Source: Calliopum simillimum
Lineage: Eukaryota; Arthropoda; Insecta; Diptera; Lauxaniidae
Assembly: GCA_951812925.1 (NCBI GenBank)
Contig: OX638370.1
Span: 95,990,897 to 96,054,896, forward strand
Length of the DNA: 64,000 nt
Direction: 5' to 3'
This document shows positions 10,872 to 22,300 of this stretch, in pieces (the stretch's first letter is position 1; each line of letters begins with the position of its first letter). The notes beneath the pieces are model-generated. The model searched no databases and was not told the origin of the DNA. It saw only the letters and a list, made by a program, of their open reading frames with translations. Made by a program: the position numbers and the translations under genes.

Positions 10872-11073
10872 TTATGCAATTTTAGAAAATACTAAAATAT
10901 TCAAACCGCCTTAACCGACTTCGCTATTTAAATAAAAACAAACCAAAAAATTTTATTTTATAATTTATTGTAGATGCATTTCGACTTTTAGGTCATCGTC
11001 AGTCAAACGAATTTAAATAGCGAAGTCGGTTAAGGCGGTTTGAATTTTTTAATATTTTCTAAAATTGCATAAA
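10872..11073. repeat. Inverted repeat enclosing a hammerhead-like sequence
   Basis: The arms (about 10875-10932 and 11013-11073) are near-perfect reverse complements sharing CGCCTTAACCGACTTCGCTA. They enclose about 80 bp that on the minus strand carry a hammerhead-ribozyme-like core. Head-to-head fragments around such a motif resemble the terminal repeats of Penelope-like retroelements, but no reverse transcriptase is present. Confidence 0.65.
10973..11002 (-). ncRNA. Hammerhead-ribozyme-like core, candidate 1
   Basis: On the minus strand CUGACGA (fits CUGANGA) is followed by one extra U, then GAC, loop, GUC (helix II), GAAA, and UGCAUC. Read as a hammerhead, the last A of GAAA pairs with the U before the final C, and the UGCA between them is self-complementary, as expected of dimeric type I hammerheads of Penelope-like elements. 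Helix II has only three pairs and helix I is weak (about three pairs around GUUUGA and UACAA). It may be decayed. Confidence 0.42.
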
Positions 11074-11681
11074 AAGCTTTTTCTTTGTGTTGTATCCTCT
11101 TGCTCTGTGTGACCGTGTATTTTGTCGTTGTTAATATTGAAGAATTTGCATTTAATTTTACCTGGCTTAATGGCAAAATATATAAATAATTTTAAATTTG
11201 TGTATAATTACAGACAAATACCTTTCTAATGGTATATAATTCAAAGTCGTGCTCCATTTCTATCATAGTAAAAAAGTTAGGAAAAATTTTTGCCTTGCGT
11301 ATTAATATATAGATTTTTGGGCTGAAAATAGTACTCGAGTTCTATTAGATTGAAATGTCGAAAAATATTCATGGTTTCGTAATATTAATAATGAAAACAA
11401 CATGAAAAACTATTCTTGACTTGTGTTGTTTTAGCAAGAATCGGAGCTAGTGGTATTTTAAACACAACAATCTAATGCCATCAATTAAAACTCCATTATA
11501 TTTTTTTGAAGTTCAGGATTCAAAATGCTATAACATTGTCAATTCAAAACATATTTTCGGAATTTAAGTGTCAATAACGTCAGAATTCGGTTCTTCATTC
11601 GGTGCCATGATGTTAATTTTGACCATTGGTAAGTATGGTTTTGTCTGACCGCGTCAGATATTCATACTAGTAGACAAAATA

Positions 11682-12223
11682 AAGGGTGTTTTTTTAAGCC
11701 CAATAGAACTTGAAATTGTAAAAAATAAAACAAAAAATTAAATTATGATGAAATTTTTTTATTTATTTGTTTCAGTATACTCTGGCAAATCATAATGAAT
11801 AGACTCACGCTTGAGCAACGCTTAGAAATTATTAAAATTTAAATTGATTGTGATAAATGGACCTGTCAAATTTATTCATATTTAAGTTGATTTCGAGAAA
11901 TGGACCTGTCAAACTCGATTATTTTCTGTGGAGCTACGTGAAGTTACTGGTTTATGCTGATAAACCAGCAACAATTGACGCCTTGGAGGTCAGCATTGTT
12001 CGTGTTATTCGCCAGCAGTGCTCGAAAACGTTGCCCAAAATTGGACGTCTAGAATGCGCTTCGTTAAGAACAGCCACCGCGGCCCATATGCCCGAAATAA
12101 TTTTCAAATGTTAATGTCATGTATTTAACTTTCGAATAAAAAAAAATTTTTTTGATTACAATTTAATTTTTTGTGTTATTTTTTACAATTTAAAGTTCTA
12201 TCAGACTTAAAAAAAACACCCTT
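11682..12223 (+). mobile_element. Tc1/mariner-superfamily element with large internal deletion
   Basis: The inverted ends AAGGGTGTTTTTTTAAG and CTTAAAAAAAACACCCTT are flanked by TA on both sides (11680-11681 and 12224-12225). Inside, the frame opens with MNRLTLEQRLEIIKI (from about 11794), a transposase N-terminal helix. It then jumps to the C-terminal end: a LWSYVKLLVYADKPATIDAL segment, and finally HMPEIIFKC just before the stop at about 12112. The whole catalytic core and DNA-binding domain middle are missing. It is a non-autonomous deletion derivative. Confidence 0.8.
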
Positions 12224-13380
12224 TACAATCAACAACAATTTTATATATCAATACTCCAAGGCAAAGGTTGTGGCCCGTTTTTACTATATTAGAAATGGAA
12301 TACGACTCCGAAGTATATGCATATGTATTTGATAGAATATTTTGTGCATTGACTGTTTACGAATAACATTAATTTTGCTATCATAGTTTCAAATTGAGTC
12401 CATATGCCTTTAGTGCCCCTTATGCGAAAGATTATATATGTAAGTATATGTAGCTTAATATTTGTATTCCAAAATCATCAGATTTCTGTATAACCAGCAT
12501 TTATAGAGTTGTAAACAAAAAAGTGCACATACTTAGTGTATAGTACTTAAGAGTACATTTTGCGGAACTGCGCATGTACAAAAAATCAATGTTTCTCTTA
12601 AACAAAAAGTTAAATTGCATATAAACAAAAAGAAAAAAATAAATAATTTTGTTAGTTGAAGTTATACATATTTTAAAAATATGCAAATTTTAAGAATCGC
12701 ATGTTTATGTCTCAAATTTTTAAAAAGAAAAGGAACAGTTCCGTCTCAAAGATTGTAAATGCAAGGGAAGTATTTAAAACAATTTTACTTTACAGGCTAA
12801 TGCAATTAATATTGCGGTAGGACACACTTTTAAGAATACTATATTACATTATACATATTTGAAAGTTGATATATTAACATAAATACATAAAATTAAAATA
12901 TACTGAGCTAGAAATTGCTAAAACTTTTATTACTTTAAAAAGGTTAAAAAAGTATTTATTTGTCGAAAATTACAGCAATAGAGTATCATGCCTTCACGGT
13001 AACAAATGATTCACTTTACGCTTGAACAATATTTTTAGCGTTTTTTCTAAAATGATATCTGATATTAATCATGCTTGTCATTTGCTGGTTAAGTTTTTTT
13101 AATTATAGAAACTAAACACCGTTAAATATTTTTCAAAGTTTTTTACTTTATTGCTAAAAGAATAAGGTTCCTAATAAGTTAGGAATATAATTTTATTTAA
13201 ATAACAGTAGCCCATCTAGTCAACCTAATTTTAACTCTATTTCACTAATAGCAAGTAAAGTCCAGATAAGTCATCGAACGGTATTTGTGTTCATTTATTT
13301 TAAAAAGAAAGCACCAAACGAACCACATTTAAGGCGTTTAGTTTCAAGGCAGTAGACTTAAAAATAGTGACGAGCGAAAT
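12224..13380. other. AT-rich non-coding stretch
   Basis: Nothing recognisable: scattered homopolymers, no exon-like reading frame, no clear inverted repeat. Confidence 0.5.
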
Positions 13381-13470
13381 TGGTCTTGGTGATTTTTCGA
13401 GACCAAGGCCAAGACTCTGATATTATTTCAAGACCAAGACTACTATGATCTTGGTCTTGCTTTGCTCATC
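13381..13470. repeat. Short locus of GACCAAG / CTTGGTC words
   Basis: The words TGGTCTTGGT, GACCAAGGCCAAGAC, AAGACCAAGAC and ATCTTGGTCTTGC lie in both orientations within 90 bp. The same unit has expanded enormously at 49179-49890, so this may be an unexpanded seed copy of the same repeat. Confidence 0.6.
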
Positions 13471-13950
13471 ACTCATCACAAATAAATATTTTGGTTCAAA
13501 GCTGTAACTTTTTTCTTAAATATACTTTAGAAATTGGGACTTCGCCCTGTAAGTTCATAAAACCAATTAATATAGTGTGGAAAATTTAAAATGGATGGCT
13601 AGAGGTTAGATGTAGCAAGGGAAAGAGTGAGTTGACGTTGCTTGTTAAATTTGAGCTTTTGAAATCTACAATCATTCGGAAATGCGAATGGGATTTCTTC
13701 CAAATTTATGCTAAGGGGCTGTGCAGAAACCTCGAGACGCTCCGAGCGATGGAGGGGGTCTAAGCAAGCGTCATGCTTTGTTACAGGGGGTGAGGGTAAA
13801 TTTTTGGTGAGTTTTAGCGTCACGAGGCTTATAGTGGTATTTTTTATTTTATTGTTCTTTAGAAAACAGAATTTAAAATATGCGCTTGAGCTGGATTATC
13901 GGCGGATTACAAAAATTCAACATTCCTTCTCTGTCGTAAAGCAATTAAAT

Positions 13951-14124
13951 CTGTGGACTTTTGACAAAACCACTTAATTCGAGCTAAGATGATTTTTCAG
14001 GATTTAAGACATAAATATAAAATTTAGATACACTTCTTTTGGTGTAATTGTCATGTCTCTATGATTTTTAGAAAGGTTGTTCCATAATTCACGCAAGATT
14101 TGTATTTGCCGCCATTTGTGGGGG
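13951..14124 (+). repeat. MITE family B, partial copy
   Basis: It begins CTGTGGACTTTTGACAAAAC and continues through TCATGTCTCTATGATTT to ATTCACGCAAGATTTG. It aligns, in reverse orientation, with the first half of the complete copy at 44349-44730. The right half is absent or replaced here. Confidence 0.65.
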
Positions 14125-14391
14125 AGATTGCATTAACGCAATTTACTAACATTATTGAGATGCAATAAAGCAGCTCTTCTGAAAAGTTCCCGATTTTGTG
14201 TTATGTATTTTTGTCAAGACAATAGGTATATTTCATCAGAACATTTAAGATAAAAGAAACGATAAAGAAGTGCGATATCACATATTGCATATTAGCGCTG
14301 AACTTGATCAAGAAGGTTCCAAGAAGTTGAGAAATGAAATGATGACAATCTAAACGTTTTGAATTCTTTCATATTCACCCTTATCATCTAA

Positions 14392-14608
14392 TTTGATTTC
14401 GATTCGAACTAAATCGAATCGTGATTTTGCTATCATATATTTTGATTTCAAGAATCGAAATTGAAAATTTTTCTAATAAAAATCGAATCAGCCTTATCAT
14501 TTAATAGGATTTGGATTGGGAAATTTTCGATTTCGATCCTAGAAATCAAAACATATGATAGCAAAATCTCGATTCAATTTAGTTCCAATCGAAATCGAAT
14601 AAGAATGT
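14392..14608. repeat. Hairpin element, about 217 bp
   Basis: The left arm has ATTTCGATTCGAACTAAATC, then TTTGCTATCATAT. The right arm has ATATGATAGCAAAAT, then TTTAGTTCCAATCGAAATC. Arms of about 90 bp enclose a short loop. It is a MITE-like palindrome with no coding capacity. Confidence 0.65.
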
Positions 14609-16315
14609 ATTGGGCAACATGTCATAGAAAGAAGTTTGGTAATGAAAATAAAGAAAAGCACTGATAAGTGTACTCTACTTTAAGGATAGGGTTGTTATCC
14701 CGGAAACCCGGCTTATATTTTGTACCGCTAATCACAAGAATATCAACAATGGATCCCGGAATTTTCAAGACCATATAAAAAATGATTTACGTGAAAAATT
14801 CAACAATTTCATATATTAAAAACTTGAAATAATATCGCTGTAAGACCGGCGGAGACGATAGTCTCATTAGTCTAAGATGGACTACACCTAAATTAAGAAT
14901 AAATTCACAAAAATTATGAATTGTAAGTTTTTACATTTTGCATAAGCTGCAAGCAAGTGACGCAGATCTGCACAACAGTTTTAGAATATTCCGTGGATCT
15001 ACAGGGAATTTTGAAGCACATAATCACAATTTATTTTAGTAAAAAAGCCATATCAACAGAAATATGCGATGTGAAACAACATTCAAAACTTGTCCTTAGC
15101 CATACTTATTATTTTACTTTTGGAATATTTAGTGTATTTCCAAAAATACGATGCTGGGATCCCAAGATTGTTTTTTAAATCCCGAAAACACGGAATTAGC
15201 AAAAGTCTCGAAAGTTGGCATCCCTACTTTTAATAGACTAGTAGTTTTAGGAGATTTAAGTATAAAATTTAAGTGAATCATATACATATATCCCATTTAT
15301 TTTTTTCTTGTATGGAAGTTTGCATTACATTGCCTTGGTTCAATTGACATAAAAGCAGTTTAAGAAAAATTAAAGTGAATACCTATGCAAGAAGAACTTA
15401 ATGTTTATGCTTCGTATGGTGGATAAGTTTTTTCACGAAAATAGAGAATTATCTTCGGAAATGCAGACGACGAATTCATTGAGCACACTTTAACTGTCAT
15501 TAATAATCTTGGCAACACTTTATATTTTATTTTGCCATTTGATAGTGTTTTTTTTATTTTTTTTCACTATATACAACGGAGAACGTATTATTGACTCAGA
15601 AATTTACTAAAAAAAATTAAAACAACTTACGGCTCTGTAGTACCACGTAATTTGAATAATTTACGTACATTCATATGAATTTATGAATATGTTTTGCAAC
15701 GTTTTTAAAAAATTTGAAAGCACAAAATCCGAAAAAAACAAAACCCAAACAACATTAAAGGAGAAGAATTCTGTACTGATAGATACAAACATGTTAAAAT
15801 ATAAAAGTATTTTAATGCATGAAAAGAACGACAAAATAAAAATGAATATTTCAGAAGGAAAGAAAAAAAAAACAAAAAAAAAAAAAAAAATTCTAATAAT
15901 AAGATTTTCATATATCGTAAGTACAAATGTAAAAGGAAAAATAAAATCATAATGAAGAACCACTCAAGCAAATTAAGAGACATGCATTTTAAATGATGAC
16001 GAGATATACTCGTACTGATAAAATTACATTGAAAAAGTTCAAAGAAACTACACTTGAATCATGTTTTTTCAACTATTGCAATCGATAAATAAAAAAACAA
16101 TGTTTTAAACTCGCTGGATGCTTAGTATACAAAGGTATGTATCCTGTGAATTGATGTATGAAAACTTCATCATATACTATAGTCCAAGAAATATTTAGAC
16201 AACCAGTTTTTTTTACAGTGTACAAATTTCTCACACCCTCCGGATACATATGCATCATTGCTACTTAAAAGCCCATTTCAAGCCTCATAAACAACAACAT
16301 AAACTATATACTTAC
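14609..16315. other. Non-coding stretch (ORP9 intron)
   Basis: It lies downstream of the last ORP9 exon seen, in the transcribed direction. It holds poly-A/T runs (for example 15865-15890) and no exon with usable splice sites. The ORD-encoding exons of ORP9 are not here. Confidence 0.6.
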
Positions 16316-19300
16316 CAACTAACTGGTGAGCTTCCTAAACTAGTAAATGGATCATCATTAGCATCGTAAAAGTCTTCTTCACCTTCACTGCTCGAGTACG
16401 AGGTCTCGGGTACTGCCAAAGCCAAGGGTGCTGTCGTCACTGTAATGAAAATGTGAAAACAAAGAAAGAATAATTAAATACGTCGTTAGTGAGAGTGAGA
16501 AAATGCAAAAAAAAAAACTAAAAAAAAAAAAACGAAAGATAGATAGAGAGAGTAAAAGAAAATAACAAAAACAACATAAAATACCTCGCAGATATTGGAA
16601 AAAAGGTGCAAATTTATGGAGAGGGAAAAATCATGTCAATAGAAACGTGCGCTTTTGGAATGCTAATCAGTAAACGCAACTCAAGTGGTTAGTGGTGCAA
16701 TCAAAGGGTAACTACAAAAGCCGAGGGAGGCAAAATCAACACACAAGAGTCATAAGGTTATACTTCATACAAACACATTATATGTTTGCTGTATGCAAGA
16801 GTATTTACATATGTAGGTATTAACATAACAAGTGTAAGGAAAAAAAGAAATCATTGAACCAACCAACTAACGTCAATTGCAATTATTATGGTAAAATATT
16901 CGATGCAAAAACACGAGCACGAAGTAAAACAAACCAATGGCGGTTAAAGTGTAAAAATATGAAATATTTAATATGCATTTATGTACTATCAAATACCTTT
17001 GTGCTCTGTTAGTTTAGGTGAGATGGGCTCTTTATTGACAACAGGCTAACACATTTCTTTTTATCTAGGAAGGTCAAGTTTTAAAAAGTTTTTTGTAGAA
17101 ACTCAAAAATTACTCAGGCACACAAAATAAAACAATTGCAAAGAACTTTTGACTAAACATACATTTCCCAAATGACGAACGTGACCTTCGTACGCGTTTA
17201 AAGTGCAAAAAAAGTGGAAGTAAAACATATTTTTATTTTAGTTTTTACTTTACATTATAGCTCTTATGTAGCACTATAATTAGTGCCAACGTTAATAGCA
17301 GGCGAAGTCCTGGTTCCAAGATACACGCAAAAAAAAGACACAAAACGAACGTGACAAAAATAGAAACAGTTTTCGTACCCTTCAAAGAAAGTCAAAATTA
17401 ATTTAGTTTTTACTTTACATTATAGCCATTGATTAGTGCCAACGTTAATAGCAGGCGAAGTCCTGGTTCCAAGATACGCGCAAAAAAAGATACAAAACGA
17501 ACGTGACAAAAATAGAAGTAGTTTTCGTGCCTATTCAAAGAAAGTCAGAATTCAGCGTAATAAGTCAGATTTTTAAATTGCGACTAATTTTAGAATCTTA
17601 TACAATAATGTTACTTTATAATGTATTTTGTTTGATTCAAATATCTTCTGTACTTTTTTTTTGTGACAATATGAACGTGACATTTTTTCCACGACACAAA
17701 TTTTAAATTGAAAATTTTTCAAAAAACCAGGATTTCCCAGTTAATGTTGGTTCAGCTTATCTTGTTTAGTTGACGTGGCATCAGCAATTTTTCCAATCCA
17801 TTTTACATGTGAACCAAATCTCATAAATTATGAATTTTTTTTTTAAAGGGCGTGGCATCGCTCATTTTCCCAGTGAACATTATTTGTCCTGGCACTCCGT
17901 ACGCATGTACTAAATCTCATTCATGTGCGTTAAATATTTTCAGAGAAATGATGAAGTGATTTTTGTGGGGGTATGATACCCCCATTTTTTCAAGTACACA
18001 TTATTTGTCTTGATGCTTTTTACATATGTACATCTCATCCATGTACGCTAAATAGTTTCAGAGATATGGTGATTTAAACTTTTGGGTCACGGTTTACCTT
18101 TCTGTGGAAATGCCGATATATACACAAAATTTGGTGAATTCAGACAAAAAGTCGTATTACCTCTCTTATAAGCAAAACTTTCAAAATGCTATACACACTG
18201 AAAGCGTTTTTTTGAGATAACCCAACTAAATTTCACTGAGTTACTAGGATAGTAAATGCAAGCTCTGACCAGCAACTTGGTTCATTCTGTTAAGAGAGCG
18301 TGGCACCTCCCATGCATTTAAAATTTTCAAAATTTCACTAGTGTATCATACACCTCCAAATCGATTAAAAAAAATCTGACGTGCCGGAGAAAAACGACGA
18401 CACACGGGTATTTTTTTAACGTCTATTTTAGAACTTTTTGGATTTTCTCATGTGTATTACAAAATGTTTGAAATTGTTGGAAAATGTCATGACGTTTTTC
18501 TTTTGATTTTGCCAACAATCCCCTTCATCATTCAACTTGCAATTTAACATCGCTTAAGGGGGCTCCTATAATAAATTTAGATGAAAATTCCTTTTTTTGG
18601 AGAAAGGGGACAAAGTATTTACCGACACCATTATTTTGCCCTCACCAACATTTTTTCGAACATACAACCCTTACTCCTTATGAAGGCTCCCACACAAAAT
18701 TCATATTTTTTATGTTAATGGCAAGTTTTATCTGACAGCTGAGCTTGCTACTGCCTTTCTGCCCTAAATCGCAATGGTTGGGAAGCCAATTGTACAGACA
18801 ATTCAAAGAAATCGTCGATAAGATAACTCTAGTTCAAATAGTTACGATGTTTACATCTTAAAAGTAAAATTTTTAATCATAAATCTTTGCTAAGTGATTG
18901 TAAATAGTACTTAAAATGTAGTTAATATAAGTACCAAATATGCATGCGCTTTTGTAATTTGATTGTGTATATTGAAGTAAAGAAACATAATGCATTAAAC
19001 TGATGCATGGATCTTGATTTGCCCATGATAATTTAAATTTGCTTAAATTGTCAAAAAACTTGAAAGTTTATCAAGATTTTTTTTTTTCTCGGTCAGTTCA
19101 GATATTCTTCTGTATACGAAATTTATTTTAACATTAACATACATGTACAAACATACAAAAATTAATGTTTGTAAACACTAACATGGATACTGAAACAACG
19201 AAAAGAGTCAAAAAATATATATTTATATAGTGGTATACTTAAAAAAGTACTAAGTAAGTATATGCAGACTACAAACATAATTCAATATTTTAAAATACCA

Positions 19301-22300
19301 ATAAAACGTACTAAACCAATGAGGATCAATCAACAGCAAACAAATTCAGAGTAATTTAAACATTTAACATTCTCACCATAACAACGCACTACTTTTTTTG
19401 AAACATAAATTTGTGTGCCTTTTTGGAGATTTAAGCCCTTTACAATTATACATTTTTACTTACCAACAGCAATGGATGAGGGTGATAAGCTGCGTCCCTT
19501 TAACCGTTGCATTTCGTCATTAGGAATAACCGAACTAACAACAATTTCACCACAATCAGTACCGAATTCAATGCCATCCGTGATGGTATCAACGGTAGTT
19601 GATAACTCTAGTTGTTGGGTAGTGGGGGAAATACCACCACTAAGTGTTGTGGAAGTTGTGGTGCTGACAAAAACCGGGGAAAATGAAGGTGATGGAAGAG
19701 GTCGTGATGATAGTGAAGAAGTAAAAAATCCTAAGAGGAGGAATTGGTATTGAAATAAAAGTATGTACCAAATATGTTGTGAAGAGCCCAAACATAAAAA
19801 TAAAAAATAGTGGTGAGTATGGTGAATTTAAAATGGCATGAAATGAGTTGCGAGCATGTGTGTGTAAAAAACACATGCTACACACATTCACACACACGTT
19901 ACAAAGCATAAAGAAGACAAGACAACTAATTCCGCTGTCGTTGGTCAATGTAAAAATAAAACTTGATATGTGCTAAGAGAACAAGAGAATCGGAAGTGAA
20001 AGTCTTTAGCAAAAGTTGAACCACAATTTCAGGTGTTTGCTACGGAAATGAATTGTTGGTGTTATATCTATAAAATTTATATTTTATTTGCTTGATACTT
20101 AATTAAAGAGAAACACTTTTACTTCCGTAGATTTACATAGAAATTGTTAAAGGAGATAGCTATCAAAAATTGTGTGCAAAAATCTATGTGCTTATATAAA
20201 TCACACAGACAGTAATAACTACATATACAAAGACTACATTATACTAAATAACACAAACCGTGCACCACAACAACAAGCGCTACACTAACAGACCAAACAA
20301 ATGAAACTAAAAGTCACTAAAAGAAATCACAACAACTGACTACGAAGAATTTGACTCGTAACAAAAGGACAATAAAACGAAAAATTCATTTTCATCAGTG
20401 AGTGACACAGAGGAATAAGACACAGAATATTGTTGCAAACACTCACACGCGCGCTGTCACAAACACACACACACAAAAGACACAAAAATGCAATTTGCAA
20501 AATTTTGACAAAATAAAATCAGTACAATAGGTACGATTCAAAAACACAAAATATACATATACGATAAAGTAAATATTATAGTAGAATACGACCGGAAAAA
20601 GAGAAATGTTAACAAAACAAACAAAAGGAGAAAGGAAGAAAGAAACTTACCATTTTCCATTGTTGAATCGTCGTCGTCCTCGTTGTTACTTTCAGCTTTG
20701 GTGCTGTTATTGCTGCTACTGGCTGTTGCCGTTGGCCCATTGTAAATGCCATTGATTGGATGTGCCATATTTTTGGCAATTTGTAGGCTGACAATCGAAT
20801 GTTTAATATGATCCAACATAGCCTGTGAGCATGTATGTGTGTGTGTGTGGGAATATAGAATATGCAAATCAAATAGATTAGTTAAGTTCTTATACAAACA
20901 AATGACAAAACAGAAAAATCAATTGTCAATTGAGCTAGATAAGCAAACATTAATTTTCGGCACAACATGACGTATGAGTAACTAATTTGATTAATTGAAT
21001 TGTATTTCGTTGGAAATTTGAAGAGGCGGTAGTAGATAGTCCATGCTTATCCGATTCAGGAATGAGGAATTTTGTGGTACTAACCGTTTTGTGAACCTAT
21101 CTTTAGTAAACATGGCAAATGAGTAACATTTTATTTAACGGAAACGTTGTCTATTGTAAATACGGCAAAAACTTCCATTTATTAACGAGCAATCAATTTG
21201 TATGTATTCCAGTTTTCAGAAAAATTGAGTTAGCAGGCGAATTTTTATCCCACTGGTAAATGCCACTGTACCCAACAACAACAACAGTTCTATCAATTCT
21301 TATAGGAATTTCGAGTTTCTAAATTTGTTAATCTTCAATAAGATACAATAACATTACCATTAATGTTTCTCAAAAGTCATGTTGAACGAAATTTAATGAT
21401 TAAAGTAAGAATTTTCACTGCAGGTATTTTCCAATGTAAAGGATATCATATAATTCACGCAAGATTAATGAAATAAAAAGTATTTAGGATAGGGTTTTGT
21501 ACGAAATGCCACATCGGGCCGGTGTAGCTGACTATTTGCCCGAATTTTACTGATGCAGCGTTGATTTTCCTCCTTCAATGCATTTTTACCAACCCAAAAA
21601 CGTCAGCTGTCAAAATGTTTTCCTTTTTATGGCTAGCTAACACTTCATTGCATAAATGGTGGCATATTCAAATTTTGCGTGAATTATGGGACATCCATTT
21701 GGTTAAAGAAAAGTGTTGAAAAATTGTTTAAACTATAAATTTCTAAACTCTCGGTTGCAAAATTTAAAAATAAAGATTTTTCAATTCATAATTCAATACT
21801 ATGGATGGGTAAAAATTCGAAAAATTTAATTTAGAATTTCAATTTTTTTTTACATTTTTGTTCTTCATATGACTACCTTGTAAACACACAAATGGAACTT
21901 AAAACTTCCGATTCACTGGCGTTGAAATTAACATCAGGTGTCGACTACTGAATATTATCTCACATTTACAATTATTAATTTCGTTTTTTTTTTTCTTACT
22001 TCCTAATGAATAGTATTGTTGCCATTTCAACATTGCATAAAGCGGTACAAAAAAACCCAGTAGAAAATTAAGTAAATAGAATCTTCATTATCATGACTCG
22101 TTTTTAAACTAATAATGCCAAGGCATGCATATTGTCATAATAAATTAAGAAAAATAATAAATCACCCAGAAGTTGCATTTTATATAGTGAATTAAATTTT
22201 TACACAAAACATCCACGGCAATGGCATGGCACGGTAAATGCATTATAACACTTAAATGACTGTAAGATTTTCAAAATAAAATTTAAGTGTTTTACTTATT

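Noticed and set aside
15661..15983. Phe-rich minus-strand frames of 92 to 100 codons
   Set aside because: Low-complexity translation of poly-A/T runs; no family and no splice support.
1..16315. Search for the ORD (EQVSHHPP-type) exons of ORP9
   Set aside because: I found no minus-strand coding match to the ORD signature; these exons must lie left of the window.
19415..19753. 112-codon plus-strand frame
   Set aside because: Antisense shadow of ORP9 coding exon 6, whose splice sites and reading phase fit the minus strand.
20839..20852. CRISPR or phage-like repeats among the short spaced words of the window
   Set aside because: The repeats are simple microsatellites or transposon ends, and the gene structure is clearly eukaryotic.
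20538..20897. 119-codon minus-strand frame considered as an independent gene
   Set aside because: Its conserved part is ORP9 coding exon 5 (20822-20651); the rest reads into introns.
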